From assembly GCA_002382045.1 (NCBI GenBank), contig DFZJ01000028.1:2646-13366 (forward strand): DNA of 10,721 bases, in the 5' to 3' direction. Each line of letters begins with the position of its first letter. The stretch's first letter is position 1. Shown here in pieces: positions 1 to 6,137 of the stretch. The stretch comes from Syntrophaceae bacterium UBA4059. Lineage in GTDB: Bacteria; Desulfobacterota; Syntrophia; Syntrophales; Smithellaceae. Under the pieces are notes generated by a model. The model did not search any database, was not told where the DNA came from, and saw only the letters and a list, made by a program, of their open reading frames with translations. The position numbers and the translations under genes were made by a program.

Positions 1-1158
1 TTAAAAAGCTTCCGCGTAAATTGCGATCATGTCTTCTTTGGTCATCTTACGGGGGTTATTCTCCAGCGGCCGGGCCACCGTCACGGCAACATCGGCCAGC
101 GCCGGAAAATCCTGTTCCTTCACGCCAAAATCCCGGATGGAAGAATCGATGCCACAATCTTCAATCAGGCATTCAACCGCCTCTACGGCCAGATATGCGG
201 CTTCGCGCACGGGAAGCCCGTCAATACATTCCCCCATGGCCTCGGCGATATCCGCAAATTTTTCCAGCGCGCCGGGCAGATTAAACGCCATCACCGGCGC
301 CAGCAGGATCGTGTTGGCCAGGCCGTGGCTGACGCCATATTTTCCGCCCAGCGGGTAAGACAGGGAATGCACGGCAGTAACGCCCGCGTTGGCCAGGCCG
401 ATGCCCGCATACAGGCTCCCCAGAAGCATTCTTTCGCGCGCGGCAATGTTTTTGCCATCATGGACGCAGGTGCGCAGATTTTCGGAAATAAGCGCAATGG
501 CTTCCAGCGAAAACATTTCACTCATGGGCGACGCATTAACGGATGTGTAGGATTCAATGGCATGACACAGGGCATCCATACCAGTCTGCGCGGTAGGCGC
601 CGGCGGCAAAGACAGCGTCAGCTCCGGATCAAGAAGCGCCAGTTCCGAATAAAGATAAGGACTGTTCATCCCTTCTTTCTTTTTAAGATTCTTGCGGATA
701 AACACAGCCGTGAAGGTAACTTCACTGCCCGTTCCCGCAGTGGTGGGAATCATGATTTTGGGAAGCCCGGCTTTGGGAACTTTATTCAAGCCCAGATAAT
801 CAACGGCAGCACCCTTATTGGCAGCAACAACCGCAATGGCCTTGGCCACATCCATCGCGGAACCGCCGCCAATACCGATCACGATGTCACATTTATTTTT
901 TACCGCCAGAGCGGCGCCTTCATCCGCCAACTCGATACGGGGTTCCGGTTCCACCTTGTCAAAAACGGTGAACTTGATGCCTTCGGATACCAGAATGCTG
1001 GCGATTCTTTCCTGCAAACCCGTTTTGGCCAAGTTTTTATCAATAACAATCAATGGATTCTGTGCGTGATGCTCTTTAACATGGCTGGCCAGCGTTAAAA
1101 TGGATCCGTTGCCGAAAACAATTTTTTTAGCGCCGGTAAAAGAAAAAATTTTCCTCAT
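1..1158 (-). CDS. Iron-containing alcohol dehydrogenase (group III)
   Basis: This 385-residue protein is a cytoplasmic NAD(P)-dependent alcohol dehydrogenase of the iron-activated family, which interconverts alcohols and aldehydes or ketones. The N-terminal Rossmann-like half carries the nucleotide-binding signature GIGGGSAMDVAK (residues 95-106) and the motif IPTTAGTGSEV (137-147). The C-terminal helical half carries the expected metal ligands: D195 and H199 in MDALCHAIES, H264 in AVHSLSYPLGG, and H278 in GVSHG. The length is normal for the family (about 380-400) and both ends are intact; the stop codon falls on the first bases of the window. The start is supported by GGAGG (complement of 1168-1172) nine bases upstream. 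It lies 87 bases downstream of the trmJ-like gene on the same strand and could be co-transcribed. The substrate cannot be read from sequence; butanol, 1,3-propanediol and lactaldehyde enzymes all share these motifs. Confidence 0.93.
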   Translation of the reverse strand: MRKIFSFTGAKKIVFGNGSILTLASHVKEHHAQNPLIVIDKNLAKTGLQERIASILVSEGIKFTVFDKVEPEPRIELADEGAALAVKNKCDIVIGIGGGSAMDVAKAIAVVAANKGAAVDYLGLNKVPKAGLPKIMIPTTAGTGSEVTFTAVFIRKNLKKKEGMNSPYLYSELALLDPELTLSLPPAPTAQTGMDALCHAIESYTSVNASPMSEMFSLEAIALISENLRTCVHDGKNIAARERMLLGSLYAGIGLANAGVTAVHSLSYPLGGKYGVSHGLANTILLAPVMAFNLPGALEKFADIAEAMGECIDGLPVREAAYLAVEAVECLIEDCGIDSSIRDFGVKEQDFPALADVAVTVARPLENNPRKMTKEDMIAIYAEAF

Positions 1159-1245
1159 AATAAACGACCTCCATCGTTATGGGTTTAAGGTTTGGTTACT
1201 CTGTAAATTTCAAGGTTTTCCTTTCACGCCAAATCAGGTCTAAAG

Positions 1246-1989
1246 TCAAGTATTTTTGTGGCGTGCATGCCATTCCAGCCGGCGGCAAATCCCGCGGACA
1301 ATCTTGACCTCCCGCGACAAAAGGCCGGCACGGGCAAAGAAGCGTCGTAAATCCAGCATCCAGTATTCTGGGTTTTCCGGATTTAAAAAGCCGATTTCAG
1401 CCAGCAGTTCTTTAATTTGTCCATACATGCCTTCCGTCTCGGATGACAGGGCCAATTTGGGCGTCGCCTCTGCCAGGCTCGTTGCGGCCGATGACGCCAC
1501 AAATATTTCATAGCACAGAATCATCACAGCCTGAGATAGATTAAGAGACGTGAATTCACGCGATGTCGGAATGGTGACCACACTATGACACAAGCGCAAT
1601 TGATCATTGGCCAGCCCCGTGTCTTCCGGGCCGAACAGGAGCGCTATTTTATTTTTCTGCGAAAGATCGGCAATTTGTCCCGCTGCCGTTCGGGGCGACA
1701 CAAACGGCCCGCGGGCTTTTCCCAAACGGGCGGTTGTTCCCACAATGTAGTTGAAGTTCCCCAGTGCCTCTTCAAGGGCATCAGCGTAAAGGATCTGATC
1801 CAGCACATCCGCCGCGAGATGCGTCGAGCGCTGCTCCATCGCTTCGCGATCCAGATCCGTCGTTCCAACAACAATAATGTTGTGAACGCCCATATTCTTG
1901 GCGGCCCGGGCCACCGAACCGACATTTCCCGCATATTTGGGTTTATATAAAACAATCGTGATATTTTTTGTTTTAGCTTTAAGCGACAT
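1246..1989 (-). CDS. trmJ: TrmJ-type SPOUT RNA 2'-O-methyltransferase
   Basis: This 247-residue protein belongs to the TrmH/SpoU-like class of SPOUT (trefoil-knot) methyltransferases. The family uses S-adenosylmethionine to 2'-O-methylate RNA; TrmJ of E. coli acts on position 32 of some tRNAs. Three family motifs are visible: NVGSVARAAKNMG near the N-terminus (residues 22-34), FGPEDTGLAN (119-128), and IPTSREFTSLNLSQAV (140-155), which forms the cofactor-binding knot. The C-terminal extension, with LRRFFARAGLLSREVKIVRG at 214-233, matches the helical tail of TrmJ proteins, and the length is close to E. coli TrmJ. The start is backed by GGAGG (complement of 2000-2004) ten bases upstream. It is transcribed divergently from the toxin-antitoxin pair and lies upstream of the alcohol dehydrogenase. 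Family membership is very likely; the exact tRNA target is inferred, and a LasT/TrmL-like paralogue cannot be fully excluded. Confidence 0.88.
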   Translation of the reverse strand: MSLKAKTKNITIVLYKPKYAGNVGSVARAAKNMGVHNIIVVGTTDLDREAMEQRSTHLAADVLDQILYADALEEALGNFNYIVGTTARLGKARGPFVSPRTAAGQIADLSQKNKIALLFGPEDTGLANDQLRLCHSVVTIPTSREFTSLNLSQAVMILCYEIFVASSAATSLAEATPKLALSSETEGMYGQIKELLAEIGFLNPENPEYWMLDLRRFFARAGLLSREVKIVRGICRRLEWHARHKNT

Positions 1990-2071
1990 GATAAGGGCGC
2001 CTCCAGGAGAATAATCGTCTTATAAAACCGCCCGGCAAGAATTGCACGAAGAATTTGTGATGAAAACAATC

Positions 2072-2120
2072 TTGACAAATCGCATGATTTATAGCACGGA
2101 TAATCATACTAACATAAGGA
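2072..2120 (+). promoter_or_regulatory. Putative promoter/operator of the toxin-antitoxin operon
   Basis: The 141-base divergent gap between trmJ and the antitoxin contains an exact TTGACA hexamer (2072-2077). A GATAAT hexamer (2099-2104) is the best -10 candidate, but the 21-base spacing is too long for a standard sigma-70 promoter, so the pairing is uncertain. An inverted repeat AAATC-GCAT-GATTT (2077-2090) overlaps this area and would suit the autorepressing antitoxin typical of Phd/YefM systems. AAGGA (2116-2120) is the likely ribosome binding site, ten bases before the antitoxin ATG. The role of the repeat is inferred. Confidence 0.3.
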
Positions 2121-2130
2121 CGAAGAAACC

Positions 2131-2388
2131 ATGCCGCAGACCATAACCGCAAATGAACTGAAAACAAAAGGTGTGACGATCCTGGATGCAGAAACCGCCG
2201 ACGGTTCCGAAGTCATTATTACCATACGAGGAAAAAGCAGGTTTGTTGTTGTCCCCATCGAAAAATACAATTATTTAAGGGAATGCGAACTGGAAGCAGC
2301 GCTTCTGGAATCGAAAAAAGATTTAAAAGAAGGCAGATTGGTTAAAGAGTCCGTAGAAAAGCACATCAAGAGAATAACGCGTGCCTGA
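2131..2388 (+). CDS. Phd/YefM-family antitoxin
   Basis: This 85-residue protein is the likely antitoxin of a type II toxin-antitoxin module. Residues 1-50 fit the Phd/YefM fold: an N-terminal TITANELKTKG segment, a strand-rich middle (EVIITIRGKSRFVVVPIEKY, 27-46), and the 'V(V/L)P(I/L)xxY' ending typical of the DNA-binding, dimerising domain. The charged, helix-prone tail from about residue 51 (ECELEAALLESKKDLKEGRL) corresponds to the part that wraps around and neutralises the toxin in this family. Its stop codon overlaps the toxin start by eight bases, which is the expected translational coupling. By analogy with known systems the protein should repress its own operon, alone and in complex with the toxin; an inverted repeat upstream at 2077-2090 is a candidate operator. 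Confidence 0.85.
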   Translation: MPQTITANELKTKGVTILDAETADGSEVIITIRGKSRFVVVPIEKYNYLRECELEAALLESKKDLKEGRLVKESVEKHIKRITRA

Positions 2389-2659
2389 AATCATCTATAC
2401 CGAAAGCTATATCAAGCGGGCAAGAAAATTCATCAAAAAACATCCTGATTTGATTACTCAATACGAAAAGACCCTCAAGCTTTTGGAAATCAATCCCCAT
2501 CACCCGTCTTTGCGTTTGCACAAACTACAAGGAAAACTCTGGGAACTCCATGCCGTATCCATCAATATTTCTTATCGCATCACCATCCTTTTTTTGATGG
2601 AAAACGACAAAATCATACCGATTGATGTTGGAAGTCACGACGAAGTGTATAAATGCTGA
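2381..2659 (+). CDS. RelE/ParE-superfamily toxin, YafQ/RelE-like
   Basis: This 92-residue basic protein is the partner of the antitoxin before it. It shows the RelE/ParE layout: an N-terminal strand, two helices rich in lysine (IKRARKFIKKHPDLITQYEK, 11-30), then strands with HKLQGKLWELHAV (47-59), SYRITILF (64-71) and the terminal IDVGSHDEVY (81-90). H47, H57, R66 and H86 are in positions where YafQ-like ribosome-dependent mRNA endonucleases carry catalytic or RNA-binding residues, so an mRNA interferase is more likely than a ParE-type gyrase poison. That choice is an inference. The start is GTG at 2381, inside the antitoxin reading frame (eight-base overlap), with no strong ribosome binding site of its own, so translation probably depends on the antitoxin. 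The gene looks intact. Confidence 0.82.
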   Translation: MPEIIYTESYIKRARKFIKKHPDLITQYEKTLKLLEINPHHPSLRLHKLQGKLWELHAVSINISYRITILFLMENDKIIPIDVGSHDEVYKC

Positions 2660-2699
2660 AAAGCTATAACGAACAAATCGAAAAAGGTCAGAAGTTTCA

Positions 2700-2894
2700 T
2701 TAAACAAATAGATCAACCAAGTTTCCAGCGGAGTCGGATAATGCTTGTACCTGGCGGGCGTTCTGCATAATCATATCCGCCATGGCCTGCTCGGCCTGAG
2801 CTTTCATTTTGATAAGACTCAGGTTGATCTGATCCTGAGTTTGGGACTGGCTCATGGCCATGATAGATGATGCAATTGACGTAACGTCGCTCAT
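2700..2894 (-). CDS. Small YjfB-like putative motility protein
   Basis: This is a 64-residue protein with a strong ribosome binding site (GGAGGAG, complement of 2904-2910) nine bases before its ATG, which supports real expression. It resembles the YjfB family, sometimes labelled 'putative motility protein': a short N-terminal Ser/Ala/Met-rich segment (SIASSIMAMSQSQTQDQINL), then an amphipathic helix in which K, Q and M alternate with A (IKMKAQAEQAMADMIMQNARQVQAL), and a short hydrophobic tail. There is no signal peptide or membrane helix. The function of the family is poorly known; the motility link comes from its naming and from co-occurrence elsewhere, and no flagellar gene lies in this window. 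It faces the toxin gene tail to tail across 40 bases, where I see no clear terminator hairpin. Confidence 0.6.
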   Translation of the reverse strand: MSDVTSIASSIMAMSQSQTQDQINLSLIKMKAQAEQAMADMIMQNARQVQALSDSAGNLVDLFV

Positions 2895-2945
2895 GGATTC
2901 ATTCTCCTCCGGTCTCTACAGTATCGTACCGTTTTCAGGAAAACT

Positions 2946-3650
2946 TTAATCCCCGCGGCATGATTGTCCGGATCTGCAAAACTCTATCTGGCCGAAACTT
3001 GCCGGATCGTGAAAATTTCGGGCGGAAAGCGGCGCCCAAGATGCCCAGTGGGGGTGGGAAGTCTCATTGCCGCATTTATAAAAGTTGGCCCGCCAGACCT
3101 GCTCTTGAATATTTCCCAGCGGCCAGACATGCTTTTCCAGCACAGCGAAGGGAATGGAAAATTCCAGAGTCCAGACAAGCGGTGTGGAAATCTCCGGTTC
3201 GACAACGGAAGACAGACTGGCATAGCGCCGGATTTGCACATCATCGTCCGGCGTCAGCGGAATGCATTCTTTGAGACTGCCGTCATCAAGACGTGTCGAA
3301 TCCGTTACATACGACGCCAGAAGAGCGCCGCCGCAATTAAACTCAAAATTAAAATAACCGGAACTGTTTGGGGGCTGCACAAAAAATTCCACGCAGCTGT
3401 CTTTCCAGACATCGCTTTGAAAACCGGTATGAACCGAATAAACATATTGATCTTCAACACGAAATATTCCGTAAATATTGTGTTCATCATAAAGCAGTTT
3501 ACATTGTGTCTGCGGGCGATGGTCACTCCCTTCGGGCCGGAAACAATCAATGGTCAGAGGCTGCACCTGCCACCAAGTCTCGCCATCCCAGAGTCCCTGC
3601 ATTTCCGGGACCGAGTTTGTCAGCAATATATTGTAATCGTTACGGGTCAT
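2946..3650 (-). CDS. CBM9-like carbohydrate-binding domain protein
   Basis: This 234-residue protein appears to be a single family-9 carbohydrate-binding-like (DOMON-related) beta-sandwich domain with no attached catalytic domain. Diagnostic segments in order are a WDG..WW start (21-27), YDEHNIYGIFRVEDQYV (54-70), VWKDSCVEFFVQP (81-93), YFNFEFNCGGALLASY (99-114), and WRANFYKCGNETSHPHW (186-202) followed by ASWAPL and NFHDPASFGQIEF (212-224). This arrangement is typical of short 'carbohydrate-binding family 9-like' proteins of about 210-240 residues. No signal peptide is visible, so it would be cytoplasmic unless exported by another route; the ligand is unknown. No good ribosome binding site precedes the ATG at 3650, so the start is less certain. 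It is divergent from rsmG, with which it shares a very short upstream region. Confidence 0.75.
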   Translation of the reverse strand: MTRNDYNILLTNSVPEMQGLWDGETWWQVQPLTIDCFRPEGSDHRPQTQCKLLYDEHNIYGIFRVEDQYVYSVHTGFQSDVWKDSCVEFFVQPPNSSGYFNFEFNCGGALLASYVTDSTRLDDGSLKECIPLTPDDDVQIRRYASLSSVVEPEISTPLVWTLEFSIPFAVLEKHVWPLGNIQEQVWRANFYKCGNETSHPHWASWAPLSARNFHDPASFGQIEFCRSGQSCRGD

Positions 3651-3698
3651 TAAATTAATTATTTGCGATGGAGCTTATTATTTGTTATTCCCTTGAGC

Positions 3699-4361
3699 AT
3701 GAATCCAGACATGCATTTACTTCAAGAAGGCGCCGGGCTTCTCGGTGTCTCACTGAACAGTCAACAGCTCGCTTTGTTTGACCTTTATCAAAGCGAGCTC
3801 CTCAAGTGGAATGCCAAAACCAACTTGATCTCCGAGAAAACGGCCGGTGAAATTGCCTCCCGTCATTTTCTGGATTCCCTGTCCGCCGCCCAATTCATTA
3901 TGTCTCCAAACACCCGGATGGTGGATATCGGCTGCGGCGCGGGATTTCCCGGTATTCCGCTGAAAATTGCCATGCCGTCTATACAACTTTACCTTCTGGA
4001 AACCAACCGCAAAAAGGTATCTTTTTTGAAACATATCATTCGTCTTCTGAATCTCGAGAACGCTTTCACCCTTCATGACCGTACGGAAAACATTGTCCGG
4101 ACGAACGACTGGCGGGAAAAGTTCGATATTGTCATCTCCCGGGCCTCTCTCAAACTACCCGATTTACTGCCGGTGGGAAACTATTTTCTCGCGCCGGACG
4201 GGCTGTTGATAACTTTAAAAGGTCAGTCTGTCTCAGACGAGTTGGATGCGGCCCTGGCCGTTGGAAATGCATCAAAAATATATCAAGTATATCAGCATGA
4301 TATAAATATGCCTCTTTTGGGTCCGCCACGCAAAATTATTATTGTCCAAAAGGTAAAATAA
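3699..4361 (+). CDS. rsmG: 16S rRNA (guanine(527)-N(7))-methyltransferase RsmG
   Basis: RsmG (GidB) methylates N7 of G527 in 16S rRNA using S-adenosylmethionine; its loss gives low-level streptomycin resistance in several bacteria. From the ATG at 3699 the protein has 220 residues, close to the family norm. Visible features are LLKWNAKTNLIS (35-46), the HFLDSL helix (56-61), SAM-binding motif I VDIGCGAGFPGIPLKI (75-90), LLETNRKKVSFLKH (99-112) with the acidic residue at the end of strand 2, and the conserved ISRA (146-149) and LKG (173-175). The frame stays open upstream to a TTG at 3663, which would add 12 residues; neither start has a clear ribosome binding site, and the ATG gives the better family length. 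In many bacteria rsmG follows mnmG (gidA); here a CBM9-like gene lies upstream instead. Confidence 0.92.
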   Translation: MNPDMHLLQEGAGLLGVSLNSQQLALFDLYQSELLKWNAKTNLISEKTAGEIASRHFLDSLSAAQFIMSPNTRMVDIGCGAGFPGIPLKIAMPSIQLYLLETNRKKVSFLKHIIRLLNLENAFTLHDRTENIVRTNDWREKFDIVISRASLKLPDLLPVGNYFLAPDGLLITLKGQSVSDELDAALAVGNASKIYQVYQHDINMPLLGPPRKIIIVQKVK

Positions 4362-4364
4362 CGT

Positions 4365-4392
4365 AAAAAAGCCTTCTAAAAGAGCCTTTTTT
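4365..4392 (+). terminator. Imperfect Rho-independent terminator after rsmG
   Basis: Four bases after the rsmG stop, an A6-G run (4365-4371) can pair with a C-T6 run (4386-4392). The inner part pairs only partly: one C-C mismatch, then C-G, T-A and a G-T pair around an A-rich loop. The T run directly follows the arm. The A-tract before and T-tract after are compatible with a terminator that could work on either strand, but the stem is weak. It would separate rsmG transcription from parA. Confidence 0.45.
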
Positions 4393-4445
4393 GTGTTAGT
4401 CCTTACGCAGGTTTTTCCAAAAGAAATTTTCGGAAGACTAACACA
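4392..4445. repeat. 10-base perfect inverted repeat ahead of parA
   Basis: TGTGTTAGTC at 4392-4401 is the exact reverse complement of GACTAACACA at 4436-4445, separated by 34 bases. The right arm ends six bases before the parA ATG at 4452, and the purine run GGAAG (4432-4436), the only ribosome-binding-site-like sequence, sits at its edge. If formed in the mRNA the stem would hide the translation start region. It may instead be an operator for autoregulation of parAB. The repeat is seen directly; the role is inferred. Confidence 0.5.
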
Positions 4446-4451
4446 TAAATA

Positions 4452-5219
4452 ATGAATAAAATCATATGCATCGCAAATCAAAAAGGCGGCGTCGGTAAAA
4501 CGACGACTGCTATTAATTTGTCTGCCTGTCTGGCTGCGGCAAATAAGAGGACGTTGCTCATCGACGCCGACTCGCAGGGCAATTCTACCAGTGGTCTGGG
4601 CATTGATAGAACGCTTTACGACAAGTCGAATTTTTATCATGCCATGATCGGGCAGGTGCCGCTGGCGTCGGTTATTGTTCAAACCGCATTGCCCCATTTA
4701 GAAATGATTCCGTCCAATCAGGATTTGATTGGTCTGGAAATCGAGTTTGTTCATCTGGAAGATAGGGAAGTCCGTCTGCGCCGGATGTTAAAAGCGCTGG
4801 ACAAAGCTTACGACTTTATAGTAATTGACTGTCCGCCGTCGCTTGGCTTCATGACGGTCAACGCTCTCGTCGCGGCAGACTCTTTGATTGTTCCCTTACA
4901 GTGCGAGTATTATGCCATGGAAGGACTGGGATACTTACTCAACACCGTAAAATTAGTAAAAGCAGATTTGAATCCGCAATTGGCCTTAGGCGGCATATTG
5001 CTCACCATGTTCGATCCGCGCAATTCACTGGCGCATCGCGTAACGGAAGATGTGCGTAAGCATCTGGGTAAAAAAGTCTTTAAAACGGTCATTCCGCGCA
5101 ATGTGAGGCTTTCAGAAAGCCCCAGCCACGGTTTGCCCATTATTCTGTATGATATCCGATCGCGCGGAGCCATGGCCTATATGGAGCTGGCACAGGAAAT
5201 TCTTCAGGGGGAAATGTAA
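4452..5219 (+). CDS. parA: Chromosome partitioning ATPase ParA (Soj)
   Basis: ParA/Soj is a deviant Walker-A ATPase that binds DNA non-specifically as an ATP dimer and drives origin segregation together with ParB; Soj-type proteins also modulate DnaA. The 255-residue protein has the deviant P-loop KGGVGKTTTAINL (residues 11-23) with signature lysine K11 and catalytic-site K16, Walker A' DADSQGN (38-44), Walker B FIVIDCPPS (122-130), QCEYYAMEGL (150-159), and the C-terminal PRNVRLSESPSHGLPI (215-230). There is no long N-terminal helix-turn-helix region, so it is the chromosomal (Soj, type Ib-like) form and not the plasmid P1-type ParA. No strong ribosome binding site precedes the ATG, and an inverted repeat abuts the start. 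The gene ends directly at the parB start codon. Confidence 0.96.
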   Translation: MNKIICIANQKGGVGKTTTAINLSACLAAANKRTLLIDADSQGNSTSGLGIDRTLYDKSNFYHAMIGQVPLASVIVQTALPHLEMIPSNQDLIGLEIEFVHLEDREVRLRRMLKALDKAYDFIVIDCPPSLGFMTVNALVAADSLIVPLQCEYYAMEGLGYLLNTVKLVKADLNPQLALGGILLTMFDPRNSLAHRVTEDVRKHLGKKVFKTVIPRNVRLSESPSHGLPIILYDIRSRGAMAYMELAQEILQGEM

Positions 5220-6080
5220 ATGGCGCAAAAAAAAGATGCTCTCGGTAAAGGACTTGGCGCTATTTTTTCGGATTTGCTCGATAACGAGACCGGCAGGAAA
5301 ACATCCGTCAACAGCTGCGGTATCGAGGAATTGCGTCCGAACCGGTATCAACCCCGGAAGAATTTTAACGACGAAGACCAGAAAAAACTGGTCGCCTCGG
5401 TCAAGCAAAGCGGTATTATTCAACCCATTGTTGTCCGCAAGGCCGATTCAGGTTATGAAATTATTGCCGGAGAAAGACGCTGGCGTGCCGCTCAGGTGGC
5501 GGGCCTTAAAGACGTCCCCATTGTTATTCGCAAAGCTACAGATCTGGAAGCCGCCCAATTGTCTTTGATCGAAAATATCCAGCGGGAAGAACTCAATCCT
5601 CTGGAAGAGGCGGATGCTTATGTCACCTTGATGGAGAAATTTAACCTGTCCCAGGAGTCCATATCCGCCCAGGTCGGCAAAGACCGTTCAACCATTGCCA
5701 ACACCATCAGGCTTTTAAAGCTGCCGACCAACGCTAAAACCGCTCTGGTAGAAAAAAAAATCACATCGGGTCATGCCCGTTGCCTTTTAGCATTGATTTC
5801 ACAGGAAGATCAAATGGCAGTCCTTGAAATTATCTTAAAGCGGGGAATCAATGTCCGGGAAACTGAAAAGCTGATAACCAAATTTAAACAAAAGCCTGAG
5901 GGAAAGAAACAGGTAGTCGCTAAAGATCGTTTTATGGTCGATCTGGAAAAATCTCTGACGGCAAAATGTATGGCCAGAGTGCACATCAATGGTTCGGCAA
6001 ATAAAGGAACCCTTGAAATTGCCTATAACTCGATGGATGAGTTGAATCGTCTGGCGCGATACCTTCTGGATGAATTATAA
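5220..6080 (+). CDS. parB: Chromosome partitioning CTPase ParB (Spo0J)
   Basis: ParB loads at parS sites, uses CTP to slide and spread as a clamp, and stimulates ParA ATPase. The 286-residue protein shows the full layout. The N-terminal ParA-contact peptide is KKDALGKGLGAIFSD (4-18). The CTP-binding ParB/Srx domain follows, with QPRKNF (44-49), SGIIQPIVVR (64-73), GERRWRAA (84-91) and ENIQREELNPLEEADAY (118-134). The helix-turn-helix covers roughly 142-165 (LSQESISAQVGKDRSTIANT), followed by ITSGHARCLL (181-190). A lysine-rich linker (224-236) leads to a C-terminal dimerisation domain (236-286). The start codon follows the parA stop without a gap, and AGGGGG (5206-5211) inside the parA end is its ribosome binding site, eight bases away. 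This makes a tight parAB operon. Confidence 0.96.
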   Translation: MAQKKDALGKGLGAIFSDLLDNETGRKTSVNSCGIEELRPNRYQPRKNFNDEDQKKLVASVKQSGIIQPIVVRKADSGYEIIAGERRWRAAQVAGLKDVPIVIRKATDLEAAQLSLIENIQREELNPLEEADAYVTLMEKFNLSQESISAQVGKDRSTIANTIRLLKLPTNAKTALVEKKITSGHARCLLALISQEDQMAVLEIILKRGINVRETEKLITKFKQKPEGKKQVVAKDRFMVDLEKSLTAKCMARVHINGSANKGTLEIAYNSMDELNRLARYLLDEL

Positions 6081-6096
6081 TTGAAATCATTACAAC

Positions 6097-6127
6097 TTAT
6101 CAACAGTTGTTTATAGGTTGTTTATAA
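6097..6127. promoter_or_regulatory. DnaA-box-like cluster upstream of dnaA
   Basis: The 57-base parB-dnaA gap contains TTATCAACA (6097-6105), one base off the consensus TTATNCACA. It is followed by a direct repeat of GTTGTTTATA at 6106-6115 and 6117-6126. Read on the other strand, the second copy with the next base gives TTATAAACA (6119-6127). The repeats have an 11-base period, about one DNA helical turn, which would suit cooperative DnaA binding. The cluster lies where the dnaA promoter must be, so autoregulation of dnaA or an upstream oriC half is plausible. The sites diverge from the strong consensus, so the role is inferred. Confidence 0.5.
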
Positions 6128-6137
6128 AAGGTTGGCA

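Noticed and set aside
325..1098. A 257-codon open frame on the + strand opposite the alcohol dehydrogenase
   Set aside because: It lies fully inside a gene with all family motifs on the other strand. Its translation shows no recognisable domain, and it has no ribosome binding site. It is a codon-bias shadow.
1185..1213. TTGAAA with a 17-base spacer to CCTTAA on the - strand as a promoter for the alcohol dehydrogenase
   Set aside because: The -10 match is poor and such pairs arise by chance in AT-rich gaps. Read-through from trmJ is equally possible.
1549..1560. The 12-base perfect palindrome CGTGAATTCACG as a possible operator or parS-like site
   Set aside because: It lies inside trmJ and encodes part of the conserved IPTSREFTSLN motif. 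It does not match the parS core TGTTTCACGTGAAACA beyond a few bases.
2931..2944. GTTTTCAGGAAAAC as a terminator downstream of the CBM9-like gene
   Set aside because: The stem is short and A/T-rich with a tiny loop, and no T-run follows on the - strand. It is also within the upstream region of the next - strand gene.
2964..3653. A 229-codon open frame on the + strand opposite the CBM9-like gene
   Set aside because: The - strand frame has clear CBM9 motifs. The + strand translation is low-complexity basic sequence with no family resemblance.
6132..6137. TTG at 6132 as the dnaA start
   Set aside because: The purine-rich ribosome binding site ends directly against it, leaving no spacer. The ATG two codons later has proper spacing and gives the usual DnaA N-terminus.
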